NCBI RefSeq assembly: GCF_026262505.1
Contig: NC_067205.1
Coordinates: 26,107,693 to 26,171,692, forward strand
Direction of reading: 5' to 3'
From: Trichomonas vaginalis G3
Taxonomy: Eukaryota > Parabasalia > Trichomonadida > Trichomonadidae
DNA length: 64,000 nucleotides
Shown here: positions 32,906 to 43,963 of the stretch, piece after piece
How positions within the stretch are numbered: the stretch's first letter is position 1
Layout of the letters: each line of letters starts with the position of its first letter
Made by a program: the position numbers and the translations under genes
Notes under the pieces: generated by a model
What the model saw: the letters and a program-made list of their open reading frames with translations, nothing else
Databases searched by the model: none
What the model was told of the DNA's origin: nothing

Positions 32906-33717
32906 CATCAGATTTAAATTGTAAATGTAGTTTATCTCTCTCATCTCCTTTTTAAAAGGTATTACATACATACGAACGCATGGGTCACTCAATAATTAGC
33001 GTGATAATAATTGAGGATAGACTGTAATCGTAATTTTATTTTTGGACTTATATTTCGACATTTTGAAGTCGCTTGAAAGTCTTGCAAATGATTAAATTTG
33101 GAAAATTTGACCTAAGTCTGCATTATTTTGATGACTTAAACAATTCTATAAATCTGTTTTCCTAAAAATTTAAAAAGATATAATTTCAATTTCCCTAAAT
33201 TTATGTAATTCATATATCACCAAAATATTTGGACTGCATTTCGTTTGTCTGCACCTAATTAAAGTCTAAATACCAATTAATTTTGGAGTTGCATTGCTTT
33301 TAATGTAAAAATGCACGTTTAGAAAAAGACAATAACGATTAAATTACAAAATCGATAACCTCTCTGATTTCGCTTTTCAAAAGTTCTAGAATCCGTCCAA
33401 AATCAACACGCACAACTTAAATGAATTCAAACAAACAATAATTCATATGCAAAATTTCTTAATTTTCTGTTTTCAGAAGCAATAATCAAATTTAAATATG
33501 CTGACTCATTCCATAAATCAGGTTGTGTGATTTTGTTATACATCCATGTGTTTGCCTATTTTTAGTAAATGAGCCATTTTGGTCGAAGACAAATGAGTTT
33601 ATCAATTTTCGGAAAAAAAAGTTTCCAAAATTAAGTGTTATTAGAAGCATTAAAAAATAAGTAGATTTGTAGATGAATTTAATATAGTATTTTCGGGAAA
33701 TTAATAATTTCTTGGGG

Positions 33718-33845
33718 CGCGTAAAGGGTTGGCGTCCTAAGGCGTCCTGATGTAAACTATTCAATTTTTGAGAAGTTTACACCATAATTGAATAGTTTAT
33801 GGCGTCCTGAGAGGAGATTTCAATGGGTATGGCGTCCTAAAAAAT
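33718..33845. repeat. GGCGTCCT words around an inverted pair
   Basis: ggcgtcct occurs at about 33,731, 33,742, 33,801 and 33,832. Between the second and third copies, aaactattcaatt and aattgaatagttt form an inverted pair. GC-rich against its surroundings; probably a small decayed element. Confidence 0.6.
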
Positions 33846-34729
33846 AGAAAAAATGATTTTTTCTCGATTTTTCTAGAAATTGAATTTTTTAAAAAAGAAA
33901 AAATCAAAACGTATACATTCAAGAAAGACTATAAATGAAGATTTTTCTATTTTTTTTATTCTAAAACATCTTTTTTTGGATAATTTTTTTAATAAATATG
34001 TAAGAAAGATTGAAGAAAAAGTAAATTTACTTTAAGAAAATTCGTTTTACATGATGTAAGACCCATAACAACTATAAATATTCAATTATTTAAAATAAAA
34101 AACGAAAAACAGATTAAATGTATCTCACATCAAAATCCATTGACCTAAGGATGTTAAGTTTCTGTTTTTAAAAGTTGATATTTTTTTTAATTTTAAGAAA
34201 ATTAATAGCATGTTATTAGACAATAGGAGTGTAATGATATTGACTAAACAGAAATGAGAGAATAGAGATATAATTTTGATAAGCAATATTGCGAACAAAT
34301 TCTGAAGTAAAATCGCGATCAATAATTGAAAATTACGATCATGTACTGAAAAATGACGATCGAATTGAATGAATAGAATTATATCTAAGAAAAAATAAAT
34401 TGTATTTAGAAGATGAACAAAGAAAGGTGTATGCTAAAAATCATTTAACAATAAATGGAAATAAAACGAAATTGTTAAAAGAAAAAAATGAAAATTGTTA
34501 AATAATATATTATTTTTTAGTCATAAGAATAAAAATATAGTAGTTATAAAAGGAATTAGACTTCATATATCAATTCTTTTTCTCTGTAGATGTGGAACGT
34601 TTGCTTTTCGATCTCTTTCGATGAACTTGAAAATATAAGTTATTATCGCTGAGAATCCTTTCCGAAATAGGAGCTTTACGTTTAGGAGGATTGTCGGATG
34701 AATTTTGTTTTTATTGTTTGATTTTGTTG

Positions 34730-36829
34730 TTATGGAAGATTTTTTTTATTTTTTTCAGAATTTTGCTTGCTATTAACTGAAACTTGTTTTGACGGCCCAA
34801 CAATAGCATTTATAGTAGGAAGAATTCCCAATAACGAGCGCATTTTCGATAATTGTTTTTCAATATGATCAAGAAGGTCCAGCTTATGTTCTAGATTACT
34901 AGACATTTGATTTGTAGAAGGATGGTTTTGATTTTCTGGTTCTAAATCTGTAGAGTCTGCAATATTTGAATTTTCGGAGCAAATCGGAGCATCTGAACCT
35001 TGATTTGTATCGGCTTGCTCAAAATTAGTTTGAATTGGAGTGGATGAATTAAAATCTGGATGATTTAATGTTTCATTAAATAATGCTATAATTTTTTCTC
35101 TTTTTTCATTAATAAACTTAGTGATCATTGTATCTTTATCTGTTAGATCGATCGATTTGAGTATATCTGCATCATGAACTGGAATATTTTCGAACAATGA
35201 ACTCGATTCTATGGAACCATATGGAGAAATCTCGTTCTGAGCCAAAGAAAGATCACTTACGTTGTATTGTTTGATAGAAAAAATTGTTTTCTCAAGTTCT
35301 TTTTGAAAGCAGTCAAGAATATAATTTTTGTAGCTATCAGTGATAACGGTTTTTATATGGCGCTCGATCTTCTGGTTATTTTTGATGGCGTTATATTTAT
35401 CTAATTGGATTTGAGATATCTTCTTAATAGCTTCATAAATGTTTGGATGTTTTAACGAAGAAAATTCTGAATGCATACTCTCGAGGCAATCATTAGTGAA
35501 TATTGCAATTGCATTATTATATTGAGATATTAAATTGTAGTGCGGCAACCAAACTTTGTTGAAATAATCAATATAATCTTTGATCGAATCAACTTTATTT
35601 TGATTAATTATATGCATTGTAAGTACAAATTCTTCATGAGACATGAATGGAGTAATAGAATATAGCTTAAATAAAGAATTTTGTAAAGTATTGAAATTTT
35701 TTGTATAAAGTGCTACAAGTTTCCTGTGTAAAGCTTGTTTGAAATGAAATAGGCATCCAATTATACGGACTTTAGGGAAAATTTGTTGAAGTGCCTCTAT
35801 CATTCCCTTTTCAAAATCACAATGAATTTGAATTAGCTTTGAAAATTGAATACCCTTGACAGTAAAAATATATTCAAATGCCTTCTTATAAGATTCAAAT
35901 GTGCGGTTTTTCATGAATATAAATAAAAGTGGTAGATATTGATTTGTTGAAGGTTCACAAATCATAATTGTTAGCATCTGTCCTTTTTGAAAATGTTTTG
36001 GTGTAATTTTAAAAGTTCCATCGCAAAATAAATCTGTGGCTTCTTTTGCAAATTGAATTGCCTTCTCAAAACCAAAAAACATCGTCTCACAATTTGCTTG
36101 AAAATCATGGCCAATGCAAAACTGCTCGCCATTTATTAAACAAAAATTAGCAATTTCATTGTCTGTAATTTTTTCTCCAACAGAAAATTTTCTGGACTTA
36201 TTATAAACTTCCCTGACCAATGAATCTTTAATTAAAGGGTTTTCATCAGTACCAACAGCAAGTTCTGTCATAAATTTTTTAATCTGCTGAAAAGTGCCGT
36301 TGTCTTCAGAAAATTTTGCCATTGCCTTATTGTATATTTCTGTCAGAGTCATTGATTTATGAAGATCATTTTTTTCATTTTGTAACTTTTTAAATTGTCT
36401 GCATTCGGGTATATGTTCCTTTTGTAAATCTTCGGAAACTGAACTGTTCTCAATTTTAACTAAATAACGTGCTTGACAAGAATGATCGATGCAACGGTAG
36501 TAACGTTCAATATTATTTGAATTAATAATATTTGTATGATCATGCGAATAAAGCATATCTTTGCGAACAATTGTATCAGGATATTTTCCAGTAACTGCGG
36601 GAATATTTTTAACTGCAATATAACTAAAATATCTTCTGACAGCTTTAGATTCATTTTCGGCGTATTTAATATTAAAATATTGAAGAACTTGTTTGATTAT
36701 ATTCGTTTTTTCATGTCTCGATGTTGATTTTTGGTATTTATCAGATTGTTCCCTGATAAATATTTTATTTTCGTCTGTAAAGTTTGCTCTTTTTTGATTA
36801 AATATATATTGTTGTAAACAGAAATTCAT
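34730..36829 (-). CDS. MULE transposase with FLYWCH-like zinc finger
   Basis: About 699 residues from ATG 36,829 (MNFCLQQYIFNQKR); an in-frame GTG lies four codons earlier. Order: N-terminal helical part, FLYWCH/WRKY-like zinc-binding stretch (YYRCIDHSCQARYLV with a later HIPEC), then the DDE core: Asp in LFCDGTFKIT, Asp in IQIHCDFEKGM, Cys-His CLFHFKQALHRK, Glu in NDCLESMHSEF. The C-terminus is acidic and Asn-rich with a basic end. The frame is uninterrupted, so this copy could be functional. The initiator TCACTTTTG and the first codons lie within the end sequence of foldback element P1. The protein is distinct from the MULE at 25,912. It may have mobilised P1/P2, but that is inference. Confidence 0.85.
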   Translation of the reverse strand: MNFCLQQYIFNQKRANFTDENKIFIREQSDKYQKSTSRHEKTNIIKQVLQYFNIKYAENESKAVRRYFSYIAVKNIPAVTGKYPDTIVRKDMLYSHDHTNIINSNNIERYYRCIDHSCQARYLVKIENSSVSEDLQKEHIPECRQFKKLQNEKNDLHKSMTLTEIYNKAMAKFSEDNGTFQQIKKFMTELAVGTDENPLIKDSLVREVYNKSRKFSVGEKITDNEIANFCLINGEQFCIGHDFQANCETMFFGFEKAIQFAKEATDLFCDGTFKITPKHFQKGQMLTIMICEPSTNQYLPLLFIFMKNRTFESYKKAFEYIFTVKGIQFSKLIQIHCDFEKGMIEALQQIFPKVRIIGCLFHFKQALHRKLVALYTKNFNTLQNSLFKLYSITPFMSHEEFVLTMHIINQNKVDSIKDYIDYFNKVWLPHYNLISQYNNAIAIFTNDCLESMHSEFSSLKHPNIYEAIKKISQIQLDKYNAIKNNQKIERHIKTVITDSYKNYILDCFQKELEKTIFSIKQYNVSDLSLAQNEISPYGSIESSSLFENIPVHDADILKSIDLTDKDTMITKFINEKREKIIALFNETLNHPDFNSSTPIQTNFEQADTNQGSDAPICSENSNIADSTDLEPENQNHPSTNQMSSNLEHKLDLLDHIEKQLSKMRSLLGILPTINAIVGPSKQVSVNSKQNSEKNKKNLP

Positions 36830-38025
36830 CAAAAGTGACACATCAGAAAAGCTAAAATATTGAATTTTTGGAACTTTTGATAGAGCACGCTTTTAAATAT
36901 TAATTAAAGTAAATGTATATTTTGTAAAGATTCTTTTTAATAAAAAAATAAAAATTTGAAGAAGAACACAAAATCTTCTGAAAAATAATATCACATAAAC
37001 TCATATTATTTTCTAATATATAACTATTTTATATAAAAATCAAATTCAATGATCTTAAAAGCGAAGGATAAACCTCAAAATTTACGAATATAATGAGTGG
37101 GAATATAATGCTTATCTATCATAAAACCATATGAAATATCAATTTTTGCTTTACGCCTAATTTTTGACGACAATTAGCAAAAAATGTTAAATGTTAACAC
37201 TCAGTCCATTTGAATATGAAAAATAAAATTGACTTTGATTAAATGTTTTTATTTATCATGCAATTCTTCTTGCGACCAAAGATTTGAATAAAAGTTCAAA
37301 AAATAAGATAGCTTAAAAAATAATATACGGTAGTGTTTACTAATAGATGAATAGTATATAAATTCTATTAAAATGGATTTGATCCAAAAAAATATAAAAT
37401 CAAAAATAATTGTTATAATTTAAATGAAGAAGTAATTTAAAACGATTTTATTTATGATCAAATTTTATATATTTTTTTGGATCAAATCCATTTTAAGGGT
37501 ATAGTAAACTCAAAATTCTAGAGTTTTGAGAGTGCCAATAAACTCTATAGGCCTATATATATCTATATTTTAAAGGAGAGGTTACGCCATAATATTTGAT
37601 ATTATAAATTATTAATTCAAAATAAAAGTAGAAAATGAAACTAATTTTATTCTAACCTATATAAATATATCAATAATCTAAAATGATTATAGTCTGAACT
37701 ATATTTTACCAGATTATCAAATATAAGAGAAATGAAATAAGGCATAAAAATATCATAGCATAATTATTGGATAAATGCATTAATAAATTATTTATATCAT
37801 AATGAGAAAAAATCAAAATAAGAAAATGAGCATAATAATAATTTAATTAAAAACAAAAACAATAAATAAAATGTAATTTTCGTTAATCAAAGTCATCAAT
37901 GTCTTCGTCTTCTGATTCCCATTCGGACTTGAAAACTTGATAATCTCCTCCTGGTACACTCTGAATGGATTTTTTGTATTTGTTCTGTTTTTTAGAACCT
38001 TTTGTAACAGTTTTTTGTTTCAATA

Positions 38026-39174
38026 TCATTTTGGAGTAACAATTCTCTTCAAATGATTTGACACAATCTTCTGGAAGTGGGGAAGATGTAATGCTTTTTG
38101 TATATCTCCGAGAAAATGCTCTGGATCATTCCATTCTAAGATTGCAACGTTAACTCTAATGTTAATGTTCTTCCAGGCTCTTGATTTGTCCAAATAGCAT
38201 GCAATTTTGGAGTTAAACGCTTCATTCATGCAGGTAGATCCAATGGAAGAAACTTTGGAAACTATGGGTGTCCATTTGTGAACCCAGTCATAGAGCATGA
38301 ATTGAAGTTGGATCGAATTGACACCTTTTTGCCATTCAAAGCATTTGTAATTGTGCGGTTCGCAAAAAGAATGATTGCCTACGTAATGGTAGACACAATT
38401 CTCCCACATTTTCGTACGTTTGTCAATATTTTCTTCGGCAAAACATGACCAAAGCCACATACTTAGGCTTGCATTCAGACCCCAGAAAGGTCTCTCTATT
38501 TTTTCAATCTTCTGAGTCTTGTCGTTGAAAACTTCAACTGTCTTATGAGAAGCTGAGAACTTTGTAAAATCTTTTGAGATATTTTTTGATACATGACCTG
38601 GATCGAATCTTTCAAGATGAGAGACGCCAAATTCTTTAAAGACAGAGACACTTTTGTTATCTCGGTCTTTAATAATCTCTTTAACATCTTTCAAGATATT
38701 GTATTTCTTTAATTGCTTCAAGATGATTCGAGTTCCAGCACTTTCCATATTGTTGGAAGCTCCGGAATACTGAGCATGCTGTCTGTTTCCACCAATATGG
38801 TTGATGTTCACGCATGCAAGAACTCTTTTTGTGACAGCATCGAGCGCAGTTACTGTACAACTTGGCGAGTTTCGCCTGTGCGTCCATCTTGCATCAATGG
38901 ATAAGTAACCACTGAAGGACTTTCTCGACAGCATTAGGGAAATACTTTTAAGTCTTCTAATCTTATCGTCACAAAATCTCTGTTGTCTCATGACACCACT
39001 CTTCACAGGGGGCTTAGTTCCACAAAGAGAAAGAAAGCGAGCACCTTTTGTATATGGCATTCCGGTCATTATGCAAGCACCAAGCATCTGTCGCGCTGAG
39101 AGTCGACGACGTTCGTGGAGTAAAATGTTATGCATTGCCTTTGTTTTCCGTTTTGGGTGAACAATATGGCCCAT
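38026..39174 (-). CDS. Kolobok-like DDE transposase
   Basis: 382 residues from ATG 39,174 (MGHIVHPKRK), with an initiator TCATTTTTTTG 17 bp upstream. The catalytic pattern fits a DDE transposase: Asp94 in LSIDARWTHRRN, Asp170/172 in IIKDRDNKS, Glu318 in STCMNEAFNSK. Between them, Trp residues and a His/Cys cluster (HYVGNHSFCEPHNYKCFEW, 263-281) look like a structural zinc site. Basic N-terminus for DNA binding. Directly after the TGA, a different frame encodes 44 more residues (from MILKQKTVTKG, ending EDEDIDDFD at 37,885), an acidic tail that suggests one frameshift near 38,026. Otherwise the copy looks fresh. Confidence 0.75.
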   Translation of the reverse strand: MGHIVHPKRKTKAMHNILLHERRRLSARQMLGACIMTGMPYTKGARFLSLCGTKPPVKSGVMRQQRFCDDKIRRLKSISLMLSRKSFSGYLSIDARWTHRRNSPSCTVTALDAVTKRVLACVNINHIGGNRQHAQYSGASNNMESAGTRIILKQLKKYNILKDVKEIIKDRDNKSVSVFKEFGVSHLERFDPGHVSKNISKDFTKFSASHKTVEVFNDKTQKIEKIERPFWGLNASLSMWLWSCFAEENIDKRTKMWENCVYHYVGNHSFCEPHNYKCFEWQKGVNSIQLQFMLYDWVHKWTPIVSKVSSIGSTCMNEAFNSKIACYLDKSRAWKNINIRVNVAILEWNDPEHFLGDIQKALHLPHFQKIVSNHLKRIVTPK

Positions 39175-40390
39175 ACAACAACAAAAAAATGAAATCCCGC
39201 CAAAAGTGAAAATTGAATAAAAAGTAATAATTAATAAATATATACTATATCATTAGATGAATATTTTGGAATAACATTTTAAAATCGAGGTTTTTCAATG
39301 GATAACGGTTCAATCAAAAATTTGACCCCATTTTAGAATCTACATTAAAAATGGAACATTTCTGTCGTTTCAAAATTCCAAAATAACGTTTCTATTCCTC
39401 TCAAAAGTAAAAATAAACTTTATTGGGGAAAAAATATTTTTATTTTCCAAAAAAAAATGAAAACCTTAAATGCAAATCTAATTTTGATGCTTTTGTTTGT
39501 GATTTTTTTGGATTTCGAAAAAAATTTGAAAATTCAGACAAGTTACCATTAACACTAACACGTTTCAGCGAGTCGGTCCCATCAGAGAAATTTTCATAAA
39601 TCGGCGATATAATTTATTATTTCAGCAAAAATATTCTCAGATCCAACTAGAATAAGGTCAAATTATACAAATTTAGCAAAGGCTAGTTATCCTACCTATT
39701 CAATTAACTTTAATTTTAAATAATTCAAGACAATTCTCAAAATTACCTTAATAATCGCGTTCTCTTCGCAAAATGACGATTCATCATTCACTACCAGCAT
39801 AACTGAGGGCTTGTGCTCACAGAATAATACAGATAATTTACTTATTAATGCAAAATTTAGTACCAAAAGGTAATCATAGAAGATACAAAAAAAGTTTCTT
39901 TATTTTGATTGCTGATTTTATTTCTTCTAAAATTTACCAAATCTAAAAAATCCAAAATTGAATGCTATTGAATTTCATGTTTATGTAACATATACTATTT
40001 ATTATATAAGGAATAAAAATTTTATAGTTTTAATCAAAAATAAAGGTGTACTAAATGCATACAAAACAAGGTATTTTTTACTCATCCAAAATATGTTAAC
40101 AGTGCTATTTATATAATCAATATCCGAATTTCGAAATCATTTTGATGAAATCTTTATTTTAAAATTGAGTTGACTGTTAAAATCACCCGAGAAGAGGGAT
40201 TATCTCAATGAAAAGTACATAAAATAGCAAACGCACAAGATGGCACTATGCAGCTTTATATTGTTATACAGGATGAACATATAAAATGTTTGGAAAACAC
40301 TTACTTCGTTCTACAAATGTGTATCTCTTTATATCAAAGATTCTTCTCAAATTATTGAGAGACTTCTCTCAAAAAAAGGAAAATTTGATA
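39175..40390. other. Noncoding 5' part of the Kolobok-like element
   Basis: About 1.2 kb between the transposase start and the right inverted repeat; no frame or repeat recognised. Confidence 0.5.
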
Positions 40391-41140
40391 ACTAAAAAAA
40401 TTATGGCATAACCTCTCGTTTTGCATAGATATATATTTACATGGTCACAGAGCTTATTTTCATTGTCAAAACTTAAAAATTTTTAGTGGACTATACCCTT
40501 AATAGAATTTATATACTATTCATCTATTAGTAAACACTACCGTATATTATTTTTTAAGCTATCTTATTTTTTGAACTTTTATTCAAATCTTTGGTCGCAA
40601 GAAGAATTGCATGATAAATAAAAACATTTAATCAAAGTCAATTTTATTTTTCATATTCAAATGGACTGAGTGTTAACATTTAACATTTTTTGCTAATTGT
40701 CGTCAAAAATTAGGCGTAAAGCAAAAATTGATATTTCATATGGTTTTATGATAGATAAGCATTATATTCCCACTCATTATATTCGTAAATTTTGAGGTTT
40801 ATCCTTCGCTTTTAAGATCATTGAATTTGATTTTTATATAAAATAGTTATATATTAGAAAATAATATGAGTTTATGTGATATTATTTTTCAGAAGATTTC
40901 ATTCTATATGCCTATGAAAAGTACTCTCAAAACTAACTTTTTCCTAATTATAATTAAATGTAGAATATTGTATTATGCTTAGTATTATTTCATTTTTCTC
41001 ATTCAATTTAGAATTTACAAATGTCAAAAAATTGAGAGCTGTCACTTTTGATGAATTTCTGTTTATTACAATATGATTTTCCCATTAAAAAATGAAATGA
41101 TGCAAAATTTACGAAAACCGTTCGAAAATTGAATCAAAAA

Positions 41141-41372
41141 TGAAAAGTAATACTTAAATGAGGAATTCTTTGAGATATTGGTCTTAGATTGAATGTAGCG
41201 TCATTCTTATATAGAATATATATTCATATCATCGGAAATATGATAAAAAGCATAATAATAAATGTCAAAAAAGTGAACAAATAAGCAAAGATATTTTTTT
41301 AAAAAACAATGAAAAGTAATACTTAAATGAGTAATTCTTTGAGATATTGGTCTTAGATTGAATGTAGCGTCA
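41141..41372. repeat. Two direct 63-bp repeats, period 169
   Basis: tgaaaagtaatacttaaatg to attgaatgtagcgtca at 41,141-41,203 and 41,310-41,372, with one mismatch (gaggaatt / gagtaatt). They lie upstream of the gene at 41,422, between foldback elements P1 and P2. Confidence 0.85.
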
Positions 41373-41421
41373 CAAATTTCACAAATATAATTTACTATAC
41401 AATTTTATTCATTTTTTTAAA

Positions 41422-41638
41422 ATGGCTGACGACAGTCTGTATCAACTAACTCAACTAGTCAAGCATAATGATTATTCTTCGGATTCATTAAATCAACTTT
41501 ATCAATGCATAAGTACAATGACAGAAAGATCAATTGGATGCTTGAATTGGGATAAATTTTTCAAAAAAATCACAGTGACTGATGAAGTTCTTTTACATTT
41601 TTAGCATCCGTTTTAAACATTGAAAAGATATCAGAATT
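41422..41638 (+). pseudogene. Host gene 5' end cut off by foldback element P2
   Basis: ATG at 41,422 lies 12 bp after a clean initiator (TCATTTTTTTAAA). The frame gives 60 residues (MADDSLYQLTQLVKHNDYSS to VTDEVLLHF); coding-like sequence goes on in the next frame (LASVLNIEKISEL) up to the P2 border at about 41,639. So there is one frameshift at a T5 run and a 3' loss by insertion. Helical, acidic start reminiscent of importin/exportin-type repeats, but no family can be named. The 3' remainder was not found on the far side of P2. Confidence 0.5.
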
Positions 41639-41639
41639 G

Positions 41640-42890
41640 TAATAAACAGAAATTCATCAAAAGTGACAGCTCTCAATTTTTTGACATTTGTAAATTCTAA
41701 ATTGAATGAGAAAAATGAAATAATACTAAGCATAATACAATATTCTACATTTAATTATAATTAGGAAAAAGTTAGTTTTGAGAGTACTTTTCATAGGCAT
41801 ATAGAATGAAATCTTCTGAAAAATAATATCACATAAACTCATATTATTTTCTAATATATAACTATTTTATATAAAAATCAAATTCAATGATCTTAAAAGC
41901 GAAGGATAAACCTCAAAATTTACGAATATAATGAGTGGGAATATAATGCTTATCTATCATAAAACCATATGAAATATCAATTTTTGCTTTACGCCTAATT
42001 TTTGACGACAATTAGCAAAAAATGTTAAATGTTAACACTCAGTCCATTTGAATATGAAAAATAAAATTGACTTTGATTAAATGTTTTTATTTATCATGCA
42101 ATTCTTCTTGCGACCAAAGATTTGAATAAAAGTTCAAAAAATAAGATAGCTTAAAAAATAATATACGGTAGTGTTTACTAATAGATGAATAGTATATAAA
42201 TTCTATTAAAATGGATTTGATCCAAAAAAATATATAAAATTTGATCATAAATAAAATCGTTTTAAATTACTTCTTCATTTAAATTATAACAATTATTTTT
42301 GATTTTATATTTTTTTGGATCAAATCCATTTTAATAGAATTTATATACTATTCATCTATTAGTAAACACTACCGTATATTATTTTTTAAGCTATCTTATT
42401 TTTTGAACTTTTATTCAAATCTTTGGTCGCAAGAAGAATTGCATGATAAATAAAAACATTTAATCAAAGTCAATTTTATTTTTCATATTCAAATGGACTG
42501 AGTGTTAACATTTAACATTTTTTGCTAATTGTCGTCAAAAATTAGGCGTAAAGCAAAAATTGATATTTCATATGGTTTTATGATAGATAAGCATTATATT
42601 CCCACTCATTATATTCGTAAATTTTGAGGTTTATCCTTCGCTTTTAAGATCATTGAATTTGATTTTTATATAAAATAGTTATATATTAGAAAATAATATG
42701 AGTTTATGTGATATTATTTTTCAGAAGATTTTGTGTTCTTCTTCAAATTTTTATTTTTTTATTAAAAAGAATCTTTACAAAATATACATTTACTTTAATT
42801 AATATTTAAAAGCGTGCTCTATCAAAAGTTCCAAAAATTCAATATTTTAGCTTTTCTGATGTGTCACTTTTGATGAATTTCTGTTTACAA
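41640..42890. mobile_element. Foldback element P2, unbroken 1.25-kb palindrome
   Basis: The arms 41,815-42,238 and 42,300-42,735 are essentially perfect inverted copies around an asymmetric centre of about 60 bp. End segments of about 155 bp differ between the two sides (left like the right end of P1, right like the left end of P1), but all four ends share AAACAGAAATTCATCAAAAG followed by TGACA. P2 is thus the reverse complement of P1 before the Kolobok insertion. It holds the empty TTAA site at 42,331-42,334. Polinton B sequence begins immediately to its right. Confidence 0.85.
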
Positions 42891-43005
42891 CATTACTTTT
42901 TTAAATGTCACTTTTTGTGTCACTTTTCACAAATTATATATGTTTTCATGTTTTGTCACTTTTCTGTCACTTTTCGGGTAAAAACATTTTTATTATTATA
43001 TATAA

Positions 43006-43824
43006 ATGAATTTTACAAAACCACCGTTACCGTTCTTTGGAAATAAGAGTAGATGTAAAGATATTATATTGAGAGAACTTAAGAAACTACCGAATGGGCT
43101 AACATTTGTAGATTTGTTCGGTGGAAGTTTCTATATATCCCATTTGTGCCATACAATATTCCCAGACTCAAAGATTATATGCAATGACTTCGACAACTAT
43201 ATGAACCGTCTCAAACATATTCCAGACACAAACAATATATTGAAAGAGTTAAAAGAAAAGATACCTATAGGTAAGATGGAACGTATACCATTAGATAAGA
43301 AAAATATTGTGAGAGAGGTTTTGAAAAAAGCAGAATATATAGACTGGGATAGTATATCTGCTAGATTATTATATAGTGGTGCTATAAGAGTTCATGACAT
43401 TGAAACACTTATGTCAAAAGTTTTATATCTTAACTATACAAATGTTTTCAAAGAGGACATATAAAAATATATTGAGGGTATAGAGTTTGTGAGATGTCAT
43501 TGGACAGAGTTGTATGAAAAATATAAAGACAAGGAAAATGTTTTCTTTATAGTGGACCCGCCGTTCTATAACACATGGGATTTTCAATACCAAGTAGACT
43601 GGACTTTGAGAGACTCTTTAGAAACTTTAGACGTTATACATAACCATCCATGCTTTTACTTTACATCCGATAAAAGTGGTTTGGAAACCGTTATGAGATG
43701 GTTAGAGGACATACATGACTATGAGTTTATATATGACAAGATAGAATATGAGAGAGGTCCTATAAACTGGAGAAAGTGTCACAATAAAGAAATTTTATTA
43801 GTAAGTAAATGTGGTTTGAAATAG
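43006..43824 (+). pseudogene. Dam-type (D12 class) DNA adenine methyltransferase of Polinton B, broken
   Basis: Opens with PPLPFFGNKSR and TFVDLFGGSFYISH, the two N-terminal motifs of D12-class adenine methyltransferases (K at the SAM site, D-L-F-x-G). A DPPF catalytic motif follows later (FFIVDPPFYNTW), then a C-terminal WRKCHNKEILLVS stretch. It would methylate adenine in DNA, perhaps marking element DNA. First gene right of P2, preceded by two tgtcacttttctgtcac words and a TATATAA box-like sequence. About one break. Confidence 0.8.
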
Positions 43825-43940
43825 GACTACTTGTTTTAGGTTTTTTCCATTGTGTCATTTATTTATTTGACGTGGCAGAAAAGTACAGAGAATATGAAGA
43901 TGAACCAATGCCTGCAAATGTTCAGCATATGTACTCGTAA
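43809..43940 (+). CDS. 43-residue single-pass membrane protein (Polinton B)
   Basis: ATG at 43,809 overlaps the end of the methyltransferase region by 16 bp. The N-terminus is hydrophobic (MWFEIGLLVLGFFHCVIYLF), followed by a charged tail (EKYREYEDEPMP). Coding-like composition and the tight packing support a real gene. Function unknown; small membrane proteins are common in Polinton virion clusters. Confidence 0.5.
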   Translation: MWFEIGLLVLGFFHCVIYLFDVAEKYREYEDEPMPANVQHMYS

Positions 43941-43963
43941 GAGATATTTTTATCTAATATTAA

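Larger units (their letters stand above)
32143..34729. other. AT-rich region, no gene
   Basis: No convincing coding frame. Holds the tandem pair at 32,692-32,905, the dispersed fragment at 33,308-33,358 that matches 12,989-13,040, and the ggcgtcct region at 33,718-33,845. Confidence 0.55.
37497..40498. mobile_element. Kolobok-like DNA transposon with TTAA target duplication
   Basis: A 3,002-bp element bounded by TTAA at 37,493-37,496 and 40,499-40,502. The ends are inverted over about 105 bp with divergence: both start GGGTATAGT and both contain GAGAGGTTA followed by GCCATAAT. The empty site (ccattttaatagaattt) survives in P2 at 42,326-42,342, which proves the exact boundaries. It carries one transposase gene on the minus strand. 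TTAA duplication, GGG termini and the transposase pattern point to the Kolobok superfamily. Confidence 0.85.
36809..41065. mobile_element. Foldback element P1, split by a Kolobok-like transposon
   Basis: Two inverted arms, 36,809-37,494 and 40,499-41,065, which without the 3.0-kb insert form a palindrome of about 1.25 kb with a small asymmetric centre (37,396-37,470). The outer ends read TGTTGTAAACAGAAATTCAT (left) and, inverted, TGTAATAAACAGAAATTCAT (right). The last ~155 bp at each side differ, while the inner ~400 bp of the arms are the same. It is the reverse complement of P2 at 41,640-42,890. No coding capacity beyond the start signal in its end. Confidence 0.85.

Noticed and set aside
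33492-34322. Two minus-strand frames of 65-90 residues
   Set aside because: Low-complexity Phe/Ile/Leu/Lys sequences expected by chance in AT-rich DNA.
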